Shown in pieces: positions 7,291 to 13,960 of a DNA stretch of 18,903 bases. The stretch's first letter is position 1. Each line of letters opens with the position of its first letter. Location: assembly GCA_031279675.1 (NCBI GenBank), contig JAITIB010000112.1, positions 1 to 18,903 on the forward strand, given 5' to 3'. A program made the translations under genes and the position numbers. Source of the stretch: Puniceicoccales bacterium. Lineage in GTDB: Bacteria > Verrucomicrobiota > Verrucomicrobiia > Opitutales > UBA953. The notes beneath the pieces are model-generated. The model was not told the origin of the DNA. It made no database searches and worked only from the letters and a program-made list of their open reading frames with translations.

Positions 7291-8406
7291 ATGGATCTCC
7301 GCACCGCCCGCCTCATCCTCAACGCCCTCCCCGGCATCGGCCCCATCGCCTACCACCGCCTCACCACCGCCCTCGGTAACGACCCCACCCGCATCTTCCA
7401 AGCCACCCGCACCCAACTCCTCTCCATAAAAGGCATCGGCAAAAACACCGCCGACACCCTCCAAAACTGGAAACAACACTTCGACCCCGACCGCGAACAA
7501 CAAAAACTCACCACCCGCAACCTCCACTTCCACATCCCCGAAGACGGCCCCTCCTACCCCCCGCTCCTGCGCGAAATCGACGATCCCCCAATCGGCCTCT
7601 ACGCCACCGCCAACCCCTACACCCACGGCACCCGCGCCATCGGCATCGTCGGCAGCCGCCGCCACACCGCCTACGGACTCCAAATGGCCCGCACCCTCGC
7701 CCGCGAACTCGCCGCCACCGGCTGGTGCATCATCAGCGGACTCGCACGCGGCATCGACACCGCCGCCCACCAAGGCGCCCTCGAAGCCAACGGACCCACC
7801 ACAGCCATCCTCGGCAACGGCATCGACATCGTTTACCCTCCCGAAAACCTCGAACTCTACCGCCGCATCGCCACCACCGGCACCCTCCTGAGCGAATTCC
7901 CCCTCGGACGCCCCGCCGACAAACAAACCTTCCCCATGCGCAACCGCATCATCTCCGGCATCGCCCGCGCACTCATCGTCATCGAATCCGACCTCAACGG
8001 CGGCAGCATGATAACTGCCCGCTTCGCCGCGGACCAAAACCGCCTCGTCTGCGCCCTCCCCGGACGCGCCGACCAGCCCACAAGCCGCGGCTGCCACGCC
8101 CTCATCCGCGACGGCGCCACACTCGTCACCACCGCCGACGAAATCCTTCAGGAAATCGGCGAACCCCGCACCACCCCACCCACCACCAACACCCCCCAAC
8201 CCACCCTCCCCCTCCCCGCGCCCGCCAACGCCACCGAAGCCCAAATCCTCCAACACCTCACCGGCGGCCTCGCACTCAGCCCCGACACACTCGCCGAAAA
8301 AACCCAACGCCCCATCCCCGAACTCATCGGCACACTCCTCATGATGGAACTCAACCACCTCATCCAAAAAACCCCCGACGGACGCTACGAAATCCCCACC
8401 ACCTGA
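7291..8406 (+). CDS. dprA: DNA-processing protein DprA (Smf)
   Basis: 371 residues. DprA binds incoming single-stranded DNA and loads RecA during natural transformation. Three parts are seen: an N-terminal helix-hairpin-helix region (1-65; LNALPGIGPIAYHRL and SIKGIGKNTADTLQ), the Rossmann-like core (90-290) and a C-terminal winged helix (about 312-368; ATEAQILQHL and IGTLLMMELNHLIQKTPDGR). Core motifs are IGIVGSRRHTAYG (117-129), IISGLARGIDTAAHQGAL (147-164), TAILGNGIDIVYP (171-183), LLSEFPLG, FPMRNRIISGIA (214-225), GGSMITARFA (237-246) and SRGCHALIRDGA (265-276). A Pro/Thr-rich linker (292-311) joins core and winged helix. The start is ATG 7291, directly after the ftsY stop. It suggests competence for DNA uptake only if com genes exist elsewhere, since dprA is widespread. 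Confidence 0.96.
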   Translation: MDLRTARLILNALPGIGPIAYHRLTTALGNDPTRIFQATRTQLLSIKGIGKNTADTLQNWKQHFDPDREQQKLTTRNLHFHIPEDGPSYPPLLREIDDPPIGLYATANPYTHGTRAIGIVGSRRHTAYGLQMARTLARELAATGWCIISGLARGIDTAAHQGALEANGPTTAILGNGIDIVYPPENLELYRRIATTGTLLSEFPLGRPADKQTFPMRNRIISGIARALIVIESDLNGGSMITARFAADQNRLVCALPGRADQPTSRGCHALIRDGATLVTTADEILQEIGEPRTTPPTTNTPQPTLPLPAPANATEAQILQHLTGGLALSPDTLAEKTQRPIPELIGTLLMMELNHLIQKTPDGRYEIPTT

Positions 8407-8421
8407 GAACCCGCACCCAAC

Positions 8422-9027
8422 ATGAAACCCGCCACAACCATCATTGCCAGCACCACCGCCACCGCCCTCCTCGCCACCCTCCTCCTCCTCGCCCCCCTCT
8501 CCAGCTGCCGATACGCCACCCCCGAACCCCCCGCCACCCGCCCCACCACCTGGGCACAACCCATAAAAAACACCCCCCTCGGCAACCTCCACCAAGTCAG
8601 CCACGAACTCTACCGCTCCTCAAACCCCCGCCCCGACCACCTCCCAACCCTCCAACACACAGGCATAAAAACCATCATCAACCTCCGCACCACCAAACCC
8701 GACACCACCGACACCTTCCGCAACGCCGGCCTCACCACACACTGGCACCCCATGCAAGCCGGCACCGTCACACCCACCGACCTCATCACCGCCCTGCGCC
8801 TGCTCAAACACTCCCCCAAACCCGCCCTCATCCACTGTCGCCGCGGCGCCGACCGCACAGGATTCATCCTCGCCGGCTACCGCATCGTCCACCAAGGCTG
8901 GACCAAACAAGAAGCCATCCGCGAAATGCGCAAAGGCGGATTCGGATTCTACGAAGGATACGGCAACATCATCAAAACCCTTGAAAACCTCGACCCCGAC
9001 GCCATCCGTCGCGCCCTCGACCCATAG
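8422..9027 (+). CDS. Lipoprotein with dual-specificity/tyrosine phosphatase domain
   Basis: 201 residues. A lipoprotein signal (residues 1-28, Ala/Leu-rich) ends in the lipobox LSSC with Cys29. The catalytic domain has LYRSSNPRPDHLPTLQHTGI (63-82), KTIINLRT, and the phosphatase signature HCRRGADRTG (138-147) with nucleophile Cys139 and Arg145. This is the HCxxGxxR(S/T) pattern of the atypical dual-specificity family that includes fungal Siw14-like and bacterial secreted enzymes. The substrate could be a phosphoprotein, inositol phosphate or other phosphoester; nothing here decides. Lipid anchoring implies action in the periplasm or at the outer membrane. It is the last gene of the run, 15 bases after dprA, and repeats of palindromic type follow it. 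Confidence 0.87.
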   Translation: MKPATTIIASTTATALLATLLLLAPLSSCRYATPEPPATRPTTWAQPIKNTPLGNLHQVSHELYRSSNPRPDHLPTLQHTGIKTIINLRTTKPDTTDTFRNAGLTTHWHPMQAGTVTPTDLITALRLLKHSPKPALIHCRRGADRTGFILAGYRIVHQGWTKQEAIREMRKGGFGFYEGYGNIIKTLENLDPDAIRRALDP

Positions 9028-9372
9028 TCGGCGACAACGCAAAGACCGCGCACACCGCGCGCACACCCTTGTTCGAATAAGCGCGACGGAACAGCGGAAC
9101 AGCGATTCATCGCCTGCGGAATGACCACAGCCCCTCCCGCCGCAGGCGGAACCGGACGCAGTCCGGCAAAGTCCCGTGCGGCCACGCACTCCATACGCGT
9201 ATGCAAGGTGTTTCGGGACATTTTGGCTCGTTCTCACACTGTTATTTCCATAAAATCGGTTCCCGTTGTGAATAAGTCGTGAATAGCTGGGAGTAATCTT
9301 GCCGTCGTAAGGTGAATCCTGCCGTGGGATGCGCGCACGCGGGCTTGGGCGGAGGGGATTTTTAAGGAAAAG
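9028..9372. other. Intergenic region without a supported gene
   Basis: Both flanking genes end into this stretch, so it is a convergent 3' region. Its middle (9102-9203) holds palindromic repeat modules described separately. The remainder has no recognised gene. On the minus strand a frame outside the peptidase frame runs to 9234, but shows no family pattern. A direct repeat GTGAATA occurs near 9268-9285. No clear intrinsic terminator was found for either neighbour. Confidence 0.6.
9102..9203. repeat. Second composite palindromic repeat, related to 2509-2699
   Basis: Modules in order: GCGAT/ATCGC (9102-9113), CGCCTGCGG with CCGCAGGCG (9111-9119 and 9140-9148), CCGGAC/GTCCGG with a GCA loop (9152-9166), AAAGTCCCG (9168-9176), CGCACTCCATA (9185-9195) and the perfect 12-bp palindrome CATACGCGTATG (9192-9203). 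GCGATTCATCGCC, AAAGTCCCG and CGCACTCCATA are also present in the element at 2509-2699, in the same order. The copy is more divergent and its left terminal repeat is not recognisable. Confidence 0.55.
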
Positions 9373-10146
9373 TTAGATGTCAAAAGTGTCGTTGATGCGT
9401 GGGGCGAGGAGCTGGGCAACGGTGTTTTGGAGGGCGATGATGTGCGCGAGGATGCGTGTGGGGAGGGGGGCGCTGGTGGGCGTCTCAAAGGTGAGCGAAG
9501 TGGGCGTGTGGTGGCGGCGCAACCAGAGCTGTTCGGGCCAGTGGGGATTGTTGGCGAGGGAGGCGTCCGCGTCGGGGTTAAGGTAGCCGTTGCGGGCGGG
9601 AAAGCCGTCAATCTCGGCGGCGTGGTCGAGCCCGAGCAGGGGCTCGACGGTCTGGAGGACGGCCCAGCCGAGGGGGGGAGTGGCGGGGTCGTGGATTTCG
9701 TAGAGGTAAAAGCCGGTGCTTTCCCAGTCCTCGTGAAGGGAAATGGCGGCGTGATAGTGGCGGTGGTGCCGGGTGAGCCAGGTTTTGTGCGCGCGCGTCT
9801 CGGGCGCAGTGGCGTGCTGGTAGTCGCGGTTCAAATCAATGCCATCGGGCGTCTCGCGCGTGCGGGCTGCGGTGCCGCGCGGGTTGAGCAGGGGGTGGAT
9901 GTGCCAGGCGATCTGGGGGTCAAACCATTGGCGTTCCATGAGTTTGCAAAGGGCGTGCGGGCCGGCGGGCTCGTCCCCGTGAATGCCAGCGGAAAGATAA
10001 AGACTCAGAAGAGGCTGCGGCGGGGTGTGTTCGGCGACAAGCAACGGGGTGCCGTCGGGCGCGGGCCCGTAGTCGATGATGCGGAACCCGGCGGCGTGCG
10101 CGGCAGTCATGAATCGACGGTGGTATTCCATGGGGATGATGTGCAT
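9373..10146 (-). CDS. M14-family zinc carboxypeptidase (murein peptide amidase-like)
   Basis: 257 residues. The zinc-site pattern of M14 peptidases is complete: AGIHGDEPAG (53-62, His56 and Glu59), LLNPRGTAARTR (86-97), GIDLNRDY (102-109, Arg107 binding the substrate carboxylate), ISLHEDW (135-141, His138) and SLTFETP (217-223, Glu221 as catalytic glutamate). HGDEPAG with NP.G and DLNRD is closest to the small MpaA-like enzymes that cut the gamma-D-Glu-diaminopimelate bond of peptidoglycan peptides; the exact substrate is inference. No signal peptide is seen, so cytoplasmic action is likely. The start is uncertain: ATG 10146 is chosen; an in-frame TTG at 10185 and ATG at 10131 are alternatives, none with a clear Shine-Dalgarno site. 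The coding strand is C-rich, so the plus strand here is G-rich. Confidence 0.88.
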   Translation of the reverse strand: MHIIPMEYHRRFMTAAHAAGFRIIDYGPAPDGTPLLVAEHTPPQPLLSLYLSAGIHGDEPAGPHALCKLMERQWFDPQIAWHIHPLLNPRGTAARTRETPDGIDLNRDYQHATAPETRAHKTWLTRHHRHYHAAISLHEDWESTGFYLYEIHDPATPPLGWAVLQTVEPLLGLDHAAEIDGFPARNGYLNPDADASLANNPHWPEQLWLRRHHTPTSLTFETPTSAPLPTRILAHIIALQNTVAQLLAPRINDTFDI

Positions 10147-10561
10147 CGGGGTGGCGTTGGTTGCGTGGATGGAATCTTTGCGCAAACCCGGGCGGTGGCG
10201 AGCGCTTTTTGCTTTTTGACCTGAGACGCACGTCCGTTACGACGCGAGGGAGGGGGCAAGGAATGTTCAAATTTTCCTCTTGCATGCCCGTGAAAAATCA
10301 CCATGGCTGCTGGCGTTAACCATATTATCACTCATGTCCATCCCCTCATATCTCAATGATCGTGCCCGCGCAACGGCCTTTCCCTGCTATGTCCGCTCGC
10401 TTTTGAAACAATACAACGCTTCCAGTCAATGCTCGACATGGGCAAATCTCATCAAGGATGCACGTTTGCCGAATGGAGGGAGTAATTGCCGCCATTTCGC
10501 GGGGTTCGCAGGAATCGGATCCATTGCAGGCAATATGCAAAAAACCGCCGCAAGGATACGC
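10147..10561. other. Divergent intergenic region; composition changes from GC-rich to AT-richer
   Basis: This stretch lies between the divergent starts of the peptidase gene and paralogue copy 1. A plus-strand frame is open from 10280 into copy 1, but the first 94 residues show no family pattern and precede the signal peptide, so I treat it as non-coding. A minus-strand 64-codon frame at 10346-10540 has no recognisable motif. The promoters of both neighbours should lie here, but no convincing -35/-10 pair was found. Confidence 0.5.
10552..10556 (+). promoter_or_regulatory. Ribosome binding site AAGGA deciding the start of paralogue copy 1
   Basis: AAGGA lies 5 bases before the ATG at 10562. 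It selects this start over the in-frame ATGs further upstream and the one at 10583. It is one of the few clear Shine-Dalgarno-like sites in the window. Confidence 0.5.
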
Positions 10562-11686
10562 ATGGATACTTCTTATTCAAAAATGAGAGCTTTTTTAGCA
10601 ATCTTGCTCGTTGCCATCATTTTCGAAAATGCCGTGGTGGCAGAAACAGATAACAAACCAACCGCATCCAATATCAATCGCAAAAGCCCAATGAACACAA
10701 AAACACAGCCCGAACAGGAAAACAAGAGATACTTTAAACGCGCCACAGCCTGGCATGCAACATCCGTTTCTGTCCTTAATGTGGACAAAGGGGAAATGGA
10801 GGCCTTCCCCGCGTTTACTTCCACCTGGGGAGAAGGTCGCCGAGAAGGCGTTGCCGCGGGACGGAATTGTTCCAGCGACGACACTTATTCCTAGCTTGAT
10901 GAAGTGATTGTCCTTCGGGATTCCGATGACAACATGGCATGGGCGGGATGGAAAAGAGATGTTTATCTCAAAATAGGGGAGCGAATCATCGGATGCTATG
11001 TTTACACGGATCCTCGTTGTTGCATACTGCGCGGAAGATCAAGCCTTGAGGTCGATCTTATAAAGATATTCAATCCTCGTCTCCACGGTCCAAATGCTTG
11101 CGAAGGAAAGATGCCCGTCAATAGTGGGGTGTGTCTGTCCGGACTTGATACATTCATTAGGGATTCAGAAAACGCCCTCCATTCACCCGTTCCCTATCCG
11201 ACCGCAGAGGCGTTGTTTTTTTTGAAATTAGAGGAGGATGAACAATTGTTTCTCCCCAAACACTTTCGGCATCTGAGTAAATTAGACCGAGACTACTATC
11301 TCCGTCCCGGCGTGAGATATCAGCACGATGACATAAGGCCCAATCTTCCACTGCCACTTTCGCCTGATTTCGGCACACCGTGGAATTCAATGCCTTTTGC
11401 CCAAGCCCACAGCATCCTGCGGGTTTTCATTGAGAATGATGAAATCTGCTTCGAGATGGAAAACACAGAGAAACAACTCAGGGCACGTGTCTGGATTAAC
11501 AAAAAGAAACTTCTCGACGAGAGGAAATTCGAGGCGACGAAAGTGATGGATTCCGATGGCAATGTCAGAGTCCTTGAAGAAAAGGACTGGGAACGCGCGC
11601 CCGTCAAACAGGCCAGTGATGAACACATCATGGCGGAAGCAATCGCCCTCCGCAAAAAGATGAAAGAAAGAGAAGGGACGAAATAA
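10562..11686 (+). pseudogene. Secreted protein of unknown family, copy 1, interrupted by an in-frame amber codon
   Basis: The frame has 375 codons, with a single TAG at 10892-10894. Before it is a signal peptide (MRAFLAILLVAIIFENAVVA) and the domain start YFKRATAWHATSVSVLNVDK. After it the same frame continues with VIVLRDSDDNMAWAGWKRDV, YLKIGERIIGCYVYT and, near the end, ILRVFIENDEICFEMENT and ARVWINKKKLLDERK. The intact neighbour (copy 2) has matching segments on both sides of the stop. Aligned on LxxVxVLxDSD, the TAG stands where copy 2 has TAC (Tyr) at 12002-12004, so a single-base change explains it. The part after the stop could be made separately from GTG 10904, but no ribosome site precedes it. 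Before the stop, copy 1 also has five to six extra residues (GEGRREGVAAGRN). I do not recognise the family. Calling it a pseudogene assumes no readthrough. Confidence 0.75.
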
Positions 11687-11725
11687 GGACGCGGTTCTCG
11701 AACTGCGTCTGTTTCGTGAAGTTTT

Positions 11726-12601
11726 ATGAATCTCGAAATCTCAATCTCGGCGCGTTTTGTGTGCAGGCTTGTTTCGATTTTTCTCGCCCTCTCTTTTCTT
11801 GCGACGCCGGGTCTTCAGTCCGCAGAACTTGTCAAGTCAGTTGACGCAAAACGCCAGCTTAAATTTAAACGTGCCACACGCTGGCAGGCAACATCGGTTC
11901 CAGTCCTTAATGTGGACACGAAGAAGATGGAGACTTTTACCGCATTTACTTCCACTTGGGGGTATGATTTTTTTGTGGGAGAACAAAAAACGCATGACGC
12001 CTACCTCAAAAGAGTCCTTGTTCTGGTGGATTCCGACGGCAAAACGAGATGGGTGGGGAGGCAACGCGACGCCTATCTTAAAATCGGAGAAAGAATCGTT
12101 GGATGCTATGTTCACACAAACAATATTTATCGCCTCGGCGGCGGCGTTGATTTTTGCGGAGATCTTGGCCTTGATGTTCGGACCTATCGAAAAGGGGAAA
12201 CGGCACTTGACGCCCCCCAAAGCTCAAAATGGGATCGATTCATCCATGTATCGAACGAAGTGCGAGCACTTCATGACGGAGTTTACCATCCAAGTGAGAT
12301 AGGGTACCATTCGATGGAGAGCCGTAACATCACTTCGTGGATAATTACCGATAGTTTACCCATAGAGCTCGGAAGTCATGAATCCGAGAGGTTCCGGTGT
12401 GCTTCCGGCGCGGTTTTTAATTCTCATTTCATCCGGAATGTTTTTTCTAAAAACGGAAAAATTTGCTTCGAGTTTCAAAATACGGACACTCAGAATAGGG
12501 GGCGCCTCTGGTTTGATAAAATTGATGAGAGTTTTTGGGTCAAAAAAAAGCGGCTCAAGCCAATGAGCGTGATGGATTACATCGAAGTTACCATTCCCTA
12601 A
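11726..12601 (+). CDS. Secreted protein of unknown family, copy 2 (intact)
   Basis: 291 residues. A signal peptide (VSIFLALSFLATPGLQSA, likely cut before Glu34 or nearby) is followed by FKRATRWQATSVPVLNVDTK, ETFTAFTSTWG, VLVLVDSDGKTRWVGRQRDA, YLKIGERIVGCYVHTNN and, in the C-terminal third, SKNGKICFEFQNTDTQNRGR and LWFDK. These segments recur in copies 1 and 3, so the protein is real, but I recognise no known domain. A predicted mix of strands and few cysteines is compatible with a small periplasmic or surface beta-protein; this is only a guess. It lies 39 bases after copy 1 on the same strand; GTGAAG near 11714 may serve as a weak ribosome site. Base composition is much more AT-rich than the flanks (the line 12421-12480 has 18 G+C in 60), suggesting acquisition from outside. 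Confidence 0.78.
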   Translation: MNLEISISARFVCRLVSIFLALSFLATPGLQSAELVKSVDAKRQLKFKRATRWQATSVPVLNVDTKKMETFTAFTSTWGYDFFVGEQKTHDAYLKRVLVLVDSDGKTRWVGRQRDAYLKIGERIVGCYVHTNNIYRLGGGVDFCGDLGLDVRTYRKGETALDAPQSSKWDRFIHVSNEVRALHDGVYHPSEIGYHSMESRNITSWIITDSLPIELGSHESERFRCASGAVFNSHFIRNVFSKNGKICFEFQNTDTQNRGRLWFDKIDESFWVKKKRLKPMSVMDYIEVTIP

Positions 12602-12654
12602 CTTGTAAACAATATATCCGCGAGGCACAAACTCCCATTCGTTCGGAGATTGGG

Positions 12655-13041
12655 ATGCGCGATGCGCTGCCGATCAGGGGTGAATTTGCCCAAACATTGA
12701 GTTCGCAACCACTCCCTGAGATCCATGCTATTTTGAGGTTTTTTGTGGAGAATGACGAAATCTGTTTCGAACTTCAAAATACGCACAATGGCACCAAGGC
12801 GCGTGTCTGGCTTGACAAAGCGGCATTGGGCAAAGGGAAGCATTTCTTGGTAAAACGGGCGATGGTTATCGATGACACGGACAGTGATGCGAAAAAGATT
12901 AAAAATCCGTTCATTCCCCCGCTGAAAGGAAACGCATCGGAGGCGCGGTTGATTTTTCCAGGGAAACGGGTGGCGATGGTATTTTTTGCTTTCCATCGAC
13001 CGGACGGACGTTCAGCGTCGAACGCCTGTTTTTTAATATAA
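12655..13041 (+). pseudogene. 3' fragment of the same family, copy 3
   Basis: 128 codons from an ATG at 12655 preceded by GGAGATTGGG. The fragment matches the C-terminal third of copy 1: ILRFFVENDEICFELQNT against ILRVFIENDEICFEMENT, then ARVWLDK against ARVWINK. Weak similarity may reach back to about 12613, just after the stop of copy 2. No signal peptide or N-terminal domain is present, so a tandem duplication followed by a 5' deletion is the simplest explanation. The last residues (FFAFHRPDGRSASNACFLI) have no counterpart in the other copies and probably read into flanking DNA. It could be translated by coupling to copy 2, but a function is doubtful. Confidence 0.65.
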
Positions 13042-13042
13042 T
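13037..13042 (+). promoter_or_regulatory. Perfect -10 hexamer TATAAT before ispA
   Basis: TATAAT stands 2 bases before the first possible ATG of ispA (13045). No good -35 box lies 16-18 bases upstream. If used, transcription would begin near 13049, inside the first codons, and translation would then have to start at ATG 13078. Confidence 0.3.
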
Positions 13043-13044
13043 AG

Positions 13045-13938
13045 ATGCATTACGGAGATTCTGAATTTCACGCCCGGATGAGTGAGAGTATTGCCGCGGT
13101 TGATGTGGCCTTGGTGCGCCTGACGCCCCGGCCCGGCACCCGCCCCGCTGTCCTTCATGAGGCCATGCGGTATAGTTTGCAAGCGGGGGGAAAGCGCTTC
13201 CGCCCGATGCTGTGCCTTGCGGCGCAGGCGCTTTTTCCCGCGAGGCTTGACGCGATGGCGGCGGCGGTGGCGTTGGAGTGTCTGCACACTTACAGCCTGA
13301 TCCACGATGATTTGCCATGCATGGATGATTCGGAGCTGAGGAGGGGACAGCCCACCTGCCACAAAAAGTTTGGCGAGGCGATGGCCCTGCTCGCGGGCGA
13401 CGCGTTGCTGACGCATGCCTTGTGGCTGCTTGCGGATGCGTATGCGGCGGCGCCGGAGGTGGCGCTTGGGCTTGTGCAGGATTTGGGGGATGCGGCAGGG
13501 TCGCAAAAGCTCATCGGCGGGCAGGTCGAGGACATTATCGGGGAAAACGGCGGGGTGACGGCGGAGCGGCTGGAGTTCATCCACCGGAACAAGACCGCGG
13601 CGCTCATTTGCGCGAGTGTCACAATGGGGGTGCGTCTCGCCGACGCACCCGGGGGGGCGCTCGCCAAGGCGCGCGAGATCGGGGTCAATGTGGGGCTGGC
13701 GTTCCAAGTCATCGACGACATTCTCGATGTCACCAGCGACAGCGCAACGATGGGCAAGCCGGTCAACGCGGACGCGGACAACAAGAAAATCACCTATCCG
13801 CGCCTGCACGGCATCGAGGCTTCAAGGGCCAAGGCGCACGCGCTGACTGACACCGCGGTGCGCTTGTGCGAGGAGCTCGCGGGCCCGGGAACGTTTCTCG
13901 CCGCGCTCGTGCGCGGCATGGAACACCGCATCAATTGA
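13045..13938 (+). CDS. ispA: Polyprenyl synthetase, farnesyl diphosphate synthase type
   Basis: 297 residues from ATG 13045. It adds two isopentenyl diphosphates to dimethylallyl diphosphate, giving C15 farnesyl diphosphate for quinone and undecaprenyl synthesis in the cytoplasm. Motifs: LQAGGKRFRPML (45-56), the first Asp-rich motif DDLPCMDD (88-95) followed by RRGQPTCHKKFG, LAGDALL (116-122), GGQVEDI (158-164), KTAALI, and the second Asp-rich motif DDILD (224-228). The first motif has the two-residue insertion of bacterial type II enzymes, and Tyr83 five residues before it matches E. coli IspA, which favours a C15 product. An alternative start is ATG 13078 (MSESIAAVD), preferred if the TATAAT at 13037 is the real -10 box. 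Neither has a Shine-Dalgarno site. menB follows after 22 bases. Confidence 0.93.
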   Translation: MHYGDSEFHARMSESIAAVDVALVRLTPRPGTRPAVLHEAMRYSLQAGGKRFRPMLCLAAQALFPARLDAMAAAVALECLHTYSLIHDDLPCMDDSELRRGQPTCHKKFGEAMALLAGDALLTHALWLLADAYAAAPEVALGLVQDLGDAAGSQKLIGGQVEDIIGENGGVTAERLEFIHRNKTAALICASVTMGVRLADAPGGALAKAREIGVNVGLAFQVIDDILDVTSDSATMGKPVNADADNKKITYPRLHGIEASRAKAHALTDTAVRLCEELAGPGTFLAALVRGMEHRIN

Positions 13939-13960
13939 CCCCTCCATCCCAATCCCGGCC

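Noticed and set aside
9066..9085. T-loop-like GTTCGAATAA suggesting a tRNA
   Set aside because: No acceptor, D-arm or anticodon stem can be drawn around it.
9234..9372. Possible minus-strand coding remnant (RIHLTTARLLPAIHDLF)
   Set aside because: It looks protein-like over a short stretch but has no start of its own and lies in a different frame from the peptidase gene; no family pattern.
10346..10540. A 64-codon minus-strand frame in the divergent region
   Set aside because: No motif, no ribosome site and no plausible neighbour relation.
10280..10561. N-terminal extension of paralogue copy 1 from an upstream ATG
   Set aside because: It would place 94 unrelated residues before a signal peptide, while a good AAGGA site stands just before ATG 10562.
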